Part shown: one piece after another, positions 1-5,581 of the stretch
Position numbering within the stretch: the first letter of the stretch is position 1
Layout of the letters: every line of letters begins with the position of its first letter
Source: Clostridia bacterium
GTDB taxonomy: Bacteria; Bacillota; Clostridia; DUPQ01
Reading direction: 5' to 3'
NCBI GenBank assembly: GCA_030592085.1
Contig: JAUUZV010000160.1
Coordinates: 1 to 5,777, forward strand
Length of the DNA stretch: 5,777 bases
Notes under the pieces: generated by a model
Told to the model about the DNA's origin: nothing
Seen by the model: only the letters and a program-made list of their open reading frames with translations
Databases searched by the model: none
Made by a program: the position numbers and the translations under genes

Positions 1-1
1 A

Positions 2-808
2 GGTCCTGAATTAATAAATACATATTTTATGTTAATTAAAATAGTATCTGGAGCTGTTGCATTAGGACTACTAGTTAGTTTCGTAGTAGGACTATTTACA
101 CCTGAATTAACAGTTGCTAAGTTTATGCTTGATTTTCTAGCACTAATCCCCTCTTTAATAATGGGTATAATTACCGCCATTGGATTTATTACAGTAATCT
201 TTTACTTAATTGAGCGAAATGTTCCTGGCTATCAACTTAAAGGAGTTATTGAAAAAATCAAATGGAATCCAAAGGATCTACCTAAAGTTCCTAATGAAAA
301 AGAAAAAATTTCACTATTTGAAAGTATTTTTGGAATCGTAGTAACTATTATGGGAATTATTTTGTTTAACTTCTTTGCTGATAGATTGGGTATTTATTAT
401 GCAGGAAGTCTTGATGATAAATTTCAATTCGTACAAATTTTTTCACTTGAAGCAATACAAAAATATTTACCATTTTGGAATATTGTATGGGTTACAAGCT
501 TAGTGTTCCAAATATTCTGTTTAACTCAACGTGAATGGAATATAAAAACTAGAGCATTTGAATTGTTAACTAATTTATTATCTATTGCTATATTAATTAT
601 GATGATAAATGGTCCTGAACTAATTGATTTTAGATTATTATTTGAAAAAGCATCATCAGATATTATTGAAGCATTCACTCCAATAGTTGAATTCTTTAAT
701 TACTCTCTTGATGGTTTATTACTTATAATCTTAATTAGTACTTGTATTGGAATATTAATACGCGGAATAAAAATATTAGTAACCCTTTCAAAAACGCATA
801 TAAACTAA
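2..808 (+). CDS. C-terminal part of a HAAS-domain-type integral membrane protein (5' end outside window)
   Basis: The reading frame is open to the left edge (from base 2). The ATG at 29 has no Shine-Dalgarno sequence, and the residues before it (GPELINTYF) look like ordinary protein, so the true start lies upstream. From family knowledge, the stretch GPEL..TYF..L followed by a transmembrane helix is the junction after the N-terminal HAAS helical domain. The later WNPKDLPKVP motif (residues 79-88 from the ATG) followed by a KISLFESIFGIV segment also fits that family. About six hydrophobic segments are visible at residues 2-22, 35-59, 98-116, 148-166, 179-194 and 228-246, so it sits in the cytoplasmic membrane. 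HAAS proteins are often encoded next to PadR-type regulators and are thought to have a sensing or signalling role; no substrate is known. A GPELID motif recurs at residues 195-200. The family call rests on recalled motifs, not on a search. Confidence 0.75.
   Translation, partial: GPELINTYFMLIKIVSGAVALGLLVSFVVGLFTPELTVAKFMLDFLALIPSLIMGIITAIGFITVIFYLIERNVPGYQLKGVIEKIKWNPKDLPKVPNEKEKISLFESIFGIVVTIMGIILFNFFADRLGIYYAGSLDDKFQFVQIFSLEAIQKYLPFWNIVWVTSLVFQIFCLTQREWNIKTRAFELLTNLLSIAILIMMINGPELIDFRLLFEKASSDIIEAFTPIVEFFNYSLDGLLLIILISTCIGILIRGIKILVTLSKTHIN
776..804 (+). promoter_or_regulatory. weak candidate promoter for the serpin gene
   Basis: TTAGTA (776-781) and TATAAA (799-804) are separated by 17 bases, inside the 3' end of the upstream membrane-protein gene. 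The -10 box is good and the -35 box poor (3 of 6). A transcript from here would begin near 811 and carry the whole 822-861 hairpin as its leader. In DNA this AT-rich such matches arise by chance, and read-through from the upstream gene is equally possible. Confidence 0.22.
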
Positions 809-821
809 TCAAATGGAACTA

Positions 822-861
822 TTTCCTAACTTGTATCGTTTAAGTGATATAAGTTAGGAAA
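822..861 (+). promoter_or_regulatory. long hairpin that masks the serpin ribosome binding site (or weak terminator)
   Basis: Bases 822-837 (TTTCCTAACTTGTATC) pair with 846-861 (GATATAAGTTAGGAAA). The stem is 16 bp with one G-U pair and an 8-base loop. The serpin's only plausible Shine-Dalgarno sequence, AGGAAAGG at 856-863, lies mostly in the 3' arm, so folding would hide it; its spacing to the ATG at 874 is 10 bases. Only four T's follow (864-867), which makes a poor intrinsic terminator. The structure could therefore act as a leaky terminator after the membrane-protein gene, a translational gate for the serpin, or both. The hairpin is visible in the sequence; its function is inferred. Confidence 0.65.
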
Positions 862-873
862 GGTTTTAAAATT

Positions 874-2094
874 ATGAAAAAATTATTAATAATATTAATT
901 ACAATATCATTATTATTTTCAATGGTTGCCTGTACAACAAATAGTGAATTTTCTGGCGTTTATGCTGCTGATAAGAGTGATAATGTTATAACTGCAAATT
1001 CTCAATTTTCTTTTGAATTATTTAAAGAAATTAATAAGTCAGATCAAGATAAAAATGTCTTTATCTCACCTTATAGCATATCGTCTGCCCTCTCAATGTT
1101 ATATAACGGTGCCAATAATCAAACAGAAAGCGAAATGGCTTCTATGCTACATTATAATAAAATTAGTGATGAAGATTTAAATAATGGAATGATGTATCTA
1201 AGAGAACGACTAGAGGTAATTAAAAATGTGGAATTATCAATTGACAATTCAATTTGGATTAGAGAGAACTTCCCTGTTAAAGAATCATTTATAGATATAA
1301 GTAAATTTGTATTTGATGCTTATGTAACAGAAATTGATATGGATGATCCAAAAGCCGCTGATACTATCAATGATTATATTAAGAAAAAAACTAATAACAT
1401 GATTGATAAAATGATTGACCCTCCTATTGATAGTGATGTAGTTATGTATCTTATTAACACAATCTACTTTGATGGTAAATGGACTAATCCATTTAATGAA
1501 GAAAACTCTACAAACGATTTATTTACAAATTATGATGGGTCTAGTGTAGAAGTTAATATGATGCACCTTCAAACAGATTACTTCTATGGAGAAAAAAAGG
1601 GTGAGAAAATTATTGAAGTTCCATATGGTGATGGTGAAGTTTCAATGTATCTAATACTTCCTGAAATAGGACAAGATATAAATGAATTCATTGATGAACT
1701 ATCACATAAGAAATGGCTAGACCTTCGTTATGATGTACTAGAAAACAACAAACAAGAAGTTACCCTATCAATGCCATCATTTAAAATTGAATATGGAATT
1801 AAAGAAATTAGTAATGAATTAAAGACATTAGGTATGAAAGAAGCATTCACTGATTATGCTGATTTTACAGGTATTGCTGATAGTATTTATGTAAGTCGAG
1901 TATTACATAAAGCAGTTATAGAAGTTGATGAAGTAGGAACTAAAGCTGCAGCTGCAACAGTTGTAGAAATGAAATTGACATCTATGCCTATGGATCCACT
2001 TACATTTACAGCTAATAGACCATTTATTTATATTATTGCAGATAATACAGATGATACAATACTATTTATGGGAAAAATGGTTGATATGAAATAA
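874..2094 (+). CDS. serpin family serine protease inhibitor, predicted lipoprotein
   Basis: A full-length serpin of 406 residues. Residues 1-20 form a signal peptide (KK, hydrophobic core, then MVAC) that suggests lipid attachment at Cys20 and anchoring on the outer face of the membrane; the -3 residue is Met, slightly off the lipobox consensus. Serpin landmarks follow in order: NVFISPYSI (61-69), NTIYFDGKW (195-203), VNMM (227-230), the hinge EVGTKAAAAT (353-362), and a match to the serpin signature around ANRPFIYII (380-388). The hinge has Gly at P15, Thr at P14 and four Ala at P12-P9, as in inhibitory serpins that trap proteases by loop insertion. Counting from the hinge as in alpha-1-antitrypsin puts P1-P1' at Thr369-Ser370. 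The loop is about three residues longer on the primed side, so P1 could instead be Leu368 or Lys367. The target protease is unknown. It is followed by its own terminator. Confidence 0.96.
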   Translation: MKKLLIILITISLLFSMVACTTNSEFSGVYAADKSDNVITANSQFSFELFKEINKSDQDKNVFISPYSISSALSMLYNGANNQTESEMASMLHYNKISDEDLNNGMMYLRERLEVIKNVELSIDNSIWIRENFPVKESFIDISKFVFDAYVTEIDMDDPKAADTINDYIKKKTNNMIDKMIDPPIDSDVVMYLINTIYFDGKWTNPFNEENSTNDLFTNYDGSSVEVNMMHLQTDYFYGEKKGEKIIEVPYGDGEVSMYLILPEIGQDINEFIDELSHKKWLDLRYDVLENNKQEVTLSMPSFKIEYGIKEISNELKTLGMKEAFTDYADFTGIADSIYVSRVLHKAVIEVDEVGTKAAAATVVEMKLTSMPMDPLTFTANRPFIYIIADNTDDTILFMGKMVDMK

Positions 2095-2120
2095 TAAAAC
2101 TACAATTTAACTAGTATATT

Positions 2121-2151
2121 AAAAACCAGCAAATTAGTTGCTGGTTTTTTT
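2121..2151. terminator. bidirectional rho-independent terminator between serpin and DUF4386-like gene
   Basis: The stem CCAGCAA (2126-2132) / TTGCTGG (2138-2144) has the loop ATTAG. It is flanked by five A's on the left and seven T's on the right, so it gives a U-tailed hairpin in either direction. It lies 27 bases after the serpin stop and 34 bases beyond the stop of the convergent minus-strand gene. Confidence 0.92.
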
Positions 2152-2184
2152 CTTAGTTGACTCACTATATGAGTTATTCCTGTT

Positions 2185-2853
2185 CTATTCAGTAATTTTT
2201 TTCTTTCGGTATTTTATTAATATTGTAATACCTGCAACGAATTCGAAAGGTACATAAGGAATGAGCAGTGCAAAAGGTAGCTCTACTCCAAAAGCCATTA
2301 ATGGTATACTAATTAATATAAAAGGTACTGATATAAGCCCCCATAGTGCAAGCCATTTTGGAAAAACTTTAGCTTTCATTAGAAGGTAATAAAATAATAT
2401 TGCTCCAAGTCCAAATGGTATCATAGCCATTTGTCCCGCAAACTCTTTACAAGCTAGCAACATCTTTCCCATTGCTAAAAGGCTTGCATCTGCACTTATT
2501 AAATAAAGCTTGCTAACTTCTAGTAATCCAAATATAAAGACTTGCCCTACCACTAACAATACTGCTTCAAATATATAGAAACTTAAAGCAATGATTGCTA
2601 TTGTTTTACCTTTGTGCCCTGCAACCCTATACATTGCTACACCAAGCATAATAATTACAATGCCTGTTATCATTTGCAAAAGAATACTGATATGTGCTAC
2701 CTGTATACTGTCTGCAATAGTTCTCATACTTGTACCAGTAATTTCATTTGCATCAAATGGCCCCAAAAATATTGAACCACCTATCAACGAAGTTACTGCT
2801 TGAGCAAAAAGAGTAATTCCTAACAATTTAAATAAACTTTTTTTTGTTTTCAT
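2185..2853 (-). CDS. DUF4386-like six-helix membrane protein
   Basis: A 222-residue hydrophobic protein with about six membrane segments (residues 8-30, 53-75, 84-110, 139-158, 167-188 and 193-213), a basic N-terminus (MKTKK) and a basic C-terminal tail (KYRKKK). The overall pattern fits DUF4386: the FYYLLMKAKVFPKWLALWGL segment after the fourth helix, and a final helix introduced by PFEF. The family has no established function. The start is supported by AGGAGAT ending four bases before the ATG on the minus strand. It is divergent from the TetR-family gene and has a strong promoter whose -10 box lies in an operator-like palindrome, so it is probably the repressor's target. An export or stress role is only a guess from that arrangement. 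The family name is from recalled pattern; the membrane topology is clear. Confidence 0.8.
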   Translation of the reverse strand: MKTKKSLFKLLGITLFAQAVTSLIGGSIFLGPFDANEITGTSMRTIADSIQVAHISILLQMITGIVIIMLGVAMYRVAGHKGKTIAIIALSFYIFEAVLLVVGQVFIFGLLEVSKLYLISADASLLAMGKMLLACKEFAGQMAMIPFGLGAILFYYLLMKAKVFPKWLALWGLISVPFILISIPLMAFGVELPFALLIPYVPFEFVAGITILIKYRKKKITE

Positions 2854-2894
2854 TCTTATCTCCTAAAATTTGTATTGTTTTTTCTTTCATTATT

Positions 2895-2916
2895 AATTAT
2901 ACTATATAGTGTAATT
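2895..2916. promoter_or_regulatory. operator O1, probable TetR-family binding site over the DUF4386 promoter -10 box
   Basis: A 22-bp palindrome with a single mismatched position, centred between 2905 and 2906 (core ACTATATAGT). It contains the -10 box of the minus-strand promoter (2901-2906). Aligned over 20 bases, 2897-2916 matches 2937-2956 at 16 positions, sharing TTATACTA at one end and GTGTA near the other. That shared design points to one protein binding both sites. Confidence 0.75.
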
Positions 2917-2929
2917 AAGCAAACGTCAA
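2901..2929 (-). promoter_or_regulatory. promoter of the DUF4386-like gene
   Basis: On the minus strand, TTGACG (2929-2924) and TATAGT (2906-2901) are separated by 17 bases, five of six matches to consensus in each box. Transcription would start near 2894 and give a leader of about 40 bases. The -10 box sits in the centre of O1, so a bound repressor would exclude RNA polymerase. Confidence 0.8.
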
Positions 2930-2943
2930 TACTTATTTATACT
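2915..2943 (+). promoter_or_regulatory. promoter of the TetR-family gene
   Basis: TATACT (2938-2943) is a good -10 box. TTAAGC (2915-2920), exactly 17 bases upstream, is a weak -35 box. The start point would be near 2950, inside operator O2. The spacer of this promoter contains the -35 box of the divergent promoter (2924-2929), so the two overlap and may also compete for polymerase. Confidence 0.6.
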
Positions 2944-2956
2944 ACACGGTGTAGTT
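2937..2956. promoter_or_regulatory. operator O2, probable TetR-family binding site over the tetR-type promoter
   Basis: It contains the perfect inverted repeat ACTACAC-G-GTGTAGT (2941-2955). It overlaps the -10 box TATACT (2938-2943) and the expected start point of the repressor gene, as expected for autoregulation. It shares 16 of 20 positions with 2897-2916 and is offset from it by exactly 40 bases, close to four helical turns. Confidence 0.78.
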
Positions 2957-2968
2957 TATTTATATTTC

Positions 2969-2975
2969 AAGGAGG
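2969..2975 (+). promoter_or_regulatory. ribosome binding site that sets the TetR-family start
   Basis: AAGGAGG, a perfect Shine-Dalgarno core, is 7 bases before the ATG at 2983. It rules out the earlier in-frame ATG at 2875, which lies upstream of both operators and of the gene's promoter. Confidence 0.93.
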
Positions 2976-2982
2976 TACTAAA

Positions 2983-3594
2983 ATGAATCAACAAAAAGAA
3001 CGCGATAAAAGTAAAAAAAGAGCCATCATTCTAGATGGCGCTACAACTGTATTTATAAATATGGGATATGAATTAGCTAGTATGGATAAAATTGCTGAGA
3101 CAGCTAAAGTCTCAAAGCGAACTGTATATAACCACTTTGGTAGTAAAGAAAATTTATTCCAAGTAATTGTAGCTGATTTTTTAGCTAAAAGACAAGAACT
3201 AAAAACTATAAAATATGATTCGGAAAAAACATTAGAAGAACAATTACTTGCATTTATTAATGCTGAGATATTTCTAATTGATTCACCAAAACGCATAGGA
3301 CTATCTAGATCTATGACAATAACATTTTTAAGTGACCTTCAGTATGCAAGGGAAACTGTTTCCAAATATCCTCCTACTTTTAGTGTATTTCTAGATTGGC
3401 TTAAAGAAGCTGAAAATGACAATAAAATTAATGCAACCAATTTATTACTAGCAGCTAGCTTATTCTATTCTCTAATTATTGGAGCTATTACATGGCCAGT
3501 ACTTTTTACAAATGGTATTAATAAGAAGGCTGTAAAACCAATGATAGATGAAATAATTGCAATATTTTTAGCCAGGTATGGCAACATAGATTGA
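2983..3594 (+). CDS. TetR/AcrR family transcriptional regulator
   Basis: A 203-residue repressor of typical family length. The N-terminal DNA-binding domain covers roughly residues 10-60: a first helix (RAIILDGATTVFINMGY), then the helix-turn-helix SMDKIAETAKVSKRTVYNHF (33-52), followed by the GSKENLF motif that marks TetR proteins. The C-terminal part is the helical ligand-binding and dimer domain; its effector is unknown, and a resemblance to the AefR-type C-terminal domain is only a weak impression. The start at 2983 is chosen on the perfect ribosome binding site; a longer frame from 2875 would add 36 non-family residues encoded by the operator region. Divergent orientation and the two palindromes at the promoters indicate repression of itself and of the DUF4386-like gene, relieved by a small molecule. 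No convincing terminator follows before the convergent ATPase gene. Confidence 0.95.
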   Translation: MNQQKERDKSKKRAIILDGATTVFINMGYELASMDKIAETAKVSKRTVYNHFGSKENLFQVIVADFLAKRQELKTIKYDSEKTLEEQLLAFINAEIFLIDSPKRIGLSRSMTITFLSDLQYARETVSKYPPTFSVFLDWLKEAENDNKINATNLLLAASLFYSLIIGAITWPVLFTNGINKKAVKPMIDEIIAIFLARYGNID

Positions 3595-3682
3595 TTTATG
3601 ACTTAATAGTAACACTCCACTTAAGTTGTAAATTATATTGGCATTAAGTAATTAACATCACAAAAATTTTATCTATTCCCTA

Positions 3683-4990
3683 TTATTTCTTTACTTCGTT
3701 TTCTAAAACTTCAATTGCCCATAGTGGAATATTTATTAGCCAACTCTCTCTTTTATAATCAGTCATAGCCGTTCTAATAGAAATTGATGGATTAAATTTT
3801 TCAAAGTAACTTTTCAAACTCTTTGCTTTTAGGTTTGTTTCTGCTTTTACTTCAACTGGAATAATTTTTTCTCCCGTATCTACTAAAAAATCTATTTCTG
3901 CACTACCCCTATTATTTGTCCAATAATAAGTTTCCAATTGATTTGAAGTTTTTAATTGTTGTAGCACATATTGTTCTGTTAATGCTCCTTTAAATTCCTT
4001 GAACAACTCATTCCCATTTAGTAAAACTGACTGATTTAGTCTCACCATACAAGATAACAAACCAACATCTAGCATAAACAATTTAAATGCTTTTAAATCT
4101 TCATACGCTTTAAGTGGTAAATTTGGTGCTGTAACTCGTTGCACTTTATAGATAAGTCCACAATCAATAAGCCATAACATGGCAAGCTCATATTCCTTAG
4201 CTCTTGCTCCTTCTTTAATAAGTCCATATATGAATTTTTTGTTTTCTTTAGTTAGTTGATTCGGAATATTATTCCATAACATTCTAATTCTTGGAATAAC
4301 TTCATTAGGCATATGCTTTGAAAAATCTTGTTCATATGCAATTAAAATTCTTTCTTGAATCTCTCTGGCTTCATTAAAATCTTTATTTTCCTTAAAACTT
4401 GCCACAACTTCTGGCATACCACCAACATAATAATAGTATTTTAATAAATCAATATATTCTTGTTTAAAGGTTGTTGCTAACTCAAAATCCCCTTGTTGTA
4501 ATAACTTAACAAACTGTTCTTTTCCCATTGCTTTTATAAATTCACTAAATGATAAAGGATACAAATTCATGAATTCAACTTTACCTACTGGAAATGATGT
4601 TCCTTGATGCAAAGCTACACCAAGTAATGAACCTGCACAAATAATTTGATATTCAGGTGCATTTTCATTGAAGTACTTTAAAGCAGTTAACGCTTTTGGT
4701 ACTTCTTGGATTTCATCAAAGATGAGTAAAGTATTTTTAGCATTAATTTTATGACCACAATACAACTCTAAACCGGTTATAATCCTATCTACTTTCAAAT
4801 TTGTCTCAAATAATTCTTTTATTTGTCTATTGTTGTCAAAACTTATATAAACCATTTTCTCATAAGCGATCTCACCAAACTTTTTCATTAGCCATGTTTT
4901 TCCTACTTGTCTAGCACCTCTTATAATCAATGGTTTCTTGTTTTTCTTTTCTTTCCATTTATATAAATCACTCATCGCATTTCTGTACAT
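3683..4990 (-). CDS. AAA_14/DUF4143 family ATP-binding protein
   Basis: A 435-residue protein with the family's usual two-part layout. The N-terminal AAA ATPase domain has Walker A GARQVGKT (25-32), Walker B LLIFDEIQ (88-95) and the conserved AGSLLGV segment (119-125). The middle holds the YVGGMPEVV motif. The C-terminal DUF4143 region has GALTEQYV (335-342) and a PD-(D/E)xK nuclease-like core: Glu365 and Asp367 in AEIDF, then Glu380 and Lys382 in PVEVK. All the key residues are present, so it looks functional. These ATPases are common and often multicopy in bacteria and archaea; their biological role is not established, and nuclease activity is inferred from the fold. The start at 4990 is favoured over the in-frame ATG at 4975 because GAGGTG lies five bases upstream of it. 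It has its own promoter and is convergent with the TetR-family gene. Confidence 0.94.
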   Translation of the reverse strand: MYRNAMSDLYKWKEKKNKKPLIIRGARQVGKTWLMKKFGEIAYEKMVYISFDNNRQIKELFETNLKVDRIITGLELYCGHKINAKNTLLIFDEIQEVPKALTALKYFNENAPEYQIICAGSLLGVALHQGTSFPVGKVEFMNLYPLSFSEFIKAMGKEQFVKLLQQGDFELATTFKQEYIDLLKYYYYVGGMPEVVASFKENKDFNEAREIQERILIAYEQDFSKHMPNEVIPRIRMLWNNIPNQLTKENKKFIYGLIKEGARAKEYELAMLWLIDCGLIYKVQRVTAPNLPLKAYEDLKAFKLFMLDVGLLSCMVRLNQSVLLNGNELFKEFKGALTEQYVLQQLKTSNQLETYYWTNNRGSAEIDFLVDTGEKIIPVEVKAETNLKAKSLKSYFEKFNPSISIRTAMTDYKRESWLINIPLWAIEVLENEVKK

Positions 4991-5008
4991 TACATCACCT
5001 CATGTACT

Positions 5009-5037
5009 ATTATATAGCTTTAATACATTTATTACAA
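5009..5037 (-). promoter_or_regulatory. promoter of the AAA_14/DUF4143 ATPase gene
   Basis: On the minus strand, TTGTAA (5037-5032) and a perfect TATAAT (5014-5009) are separated by 17 bases. Transcription would begin about base 5002, directly before the GAGGTG ribosome binding site (5001-4996), which leaves a leader of only about 12 bases. The -35 box sits in the middle of an inverted repeat (5024-5049). Confidence 0.78.
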
Positions 5038-5049
5038 CGAATAAATGTA
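5024..5049. repeat. perfect inverted repeat over the ATPase promoter -35 box (candidate operator)
   Basis: TACATTTATT (5024-5033) and AATAAATGTA (5040-5049) are perfect inverted repeats around a 6-base spacer ACAACG. The -35 box (5032-5037) lies across the spacer and one arm. Placement suggests a protein-binding site. A transcript hairpin made of A-U pairs with no U-tail would be a poor terminator. No regulator in the window is an obvious partner, and the sequence does not resemble O1 or O2. Confidence 0.5.
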
Positions 5050-5116
5050 CTTTCAACACATTAATACGAACGTATATTGAGTTTAAGTTAAATATATTGT
5101 TAGCAATTGCTTTCAG

Positions 5117-5530
5117 TCACACAGAATTTACTCTATCAATTTCCTTAATCAAATACGCACTATAAAGTGGAACTGATTTAATTTTATTTACAAAACCAAA
5201 ATTCCTCATGGAAACACAAATCGAATATTCAGGAGTATATTTCTCCACATAGGTCCGAAGGGATTTTGATTTTTTATTCATAGATACCTTTACTTCAATG
5301 GGAATCACATAACCATCTATACTTCTTATAACATCAATTTCTGCATCTTTTCGGAATTTCCAATAGTGTAAGCTATATGTCTCGCTTTTTAGCATACATG
5401 CTACATAATTTTCTGTTAACATACCACTAAACAATCTCGCTTGACTTTTATCAACATTATTCCCGCGTATTATGTATAACCGTACTACATATTTCACGTG
5501 TTTTATGTATAATTGTATTGTTGTTATCAC
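5117..5530 (-). pseudogene. headless DUF4143 fragment, remnant of a second AAA_14/DUF4143 ATPase
   Basis: The open frame (GTG at 5530, 137 codons) matches only the last ~100 residues of the ATPase next door. FSGMLTENYV (34-43) aligns with FKGALTEQYV, KDAEID (61-66) with SAEID, VIPIEVK (75-81) with IIPVEVK, and KSLRTYVEKY with KSLKSYFEKF. The ATPase domain and the middle region are missing. There is no Shine-Dalgarno sequence before the GTG, a stop lies three codons upstream, and a terminator-like hairpin lies just upstream (5554-5581). The first ~25 residues do not look like the family. The nuclease-like residues (Glu64, Asp66, Glu79, Lys81) are all kept, so loss was recent or the domain is still used, for example from an internal start such as Met37. 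The divergence between the two copies argues against a recent tandem duplication. Most likely a decayed gene. Confidence 0.78.
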
Positions 5531-5553
5531 GAACTTTTAAATTAATTAACTAC

Positions 5554-5581
5554 AAAAAGAAATACGCTACATATAGCATAT
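5554..5581 (-). terminator. U-tailed hairpin upstream of the DUF4143 fragment
   Basis: Read on the minus strand, ATATGCTA (5581-5574) pairs with TAGCGTAT (5569-5562) around a 4-base loop. The stem is 8 bp with one G-U pair, and TTCTTTTT (5561-5554) follows directly. It would stop transcripts entering from the right before they reach the DUF4143 fragment. The stem has few G-C pairs, so its strength is uncertain. Confidence 0.5.

Noticed and set aside
874..2094. Serpin as eukaryotic contamination
   Set aside because: It has a bacterial lipoprotein signal, no introns, a bacterial terminator and the same AT-rich codon use as its neighbours; serpins are known in many Bacillota.
2591..2803. Plus-strand open frame of 70 codons
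   Set aside because: It lies antisense within the DUF4386-like gene and has no ribosome binding site or recognisable content; a shadow of the real gene.
2875..2982. Longer TetR-family protein starting at the ATG at 2875
   Set aside because: The extra 36 codons cover the promoter and both operators, no ribosome binding site precedes 2875, and a perfect one precedes 2983.
2988..3296. Minus-strand open frame of 102 codons
   Set aside because: It is antisense to the TetR-family DNA-binding domain, whose motifs are unmistakable on the other strand.
3601..3649. ACTTAA/TTAAGT elements between the convergent TetR-family and ATPase genes as a terminator
   Set aside because: Copies at 3601, 3619 and 3644 can pair, but only through about 6 A/T-rich base pairs with long loops and no T-tract; not convincing in either direction.
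5102..5111. AGCAATTGCT palindrome just past the DUF4143 fragment as a terminator
   Set aside because: The palindrome has no loop and no U-tract follows on the minus strand.
4938..5165. Plus-strand open frame of 75 codons
   Set aside because: It crosses the ATPase start, its promoter and the end of the DUF4143 fragment on the opposite strand, and has no start signals.
3683..5530. Toxin-antitoxin or defence island built on the two DUF4143 proteins
   Set aside because: One copy is headless, and no partner gene, transposase, integrase or CRISPR feature is present to support a system.
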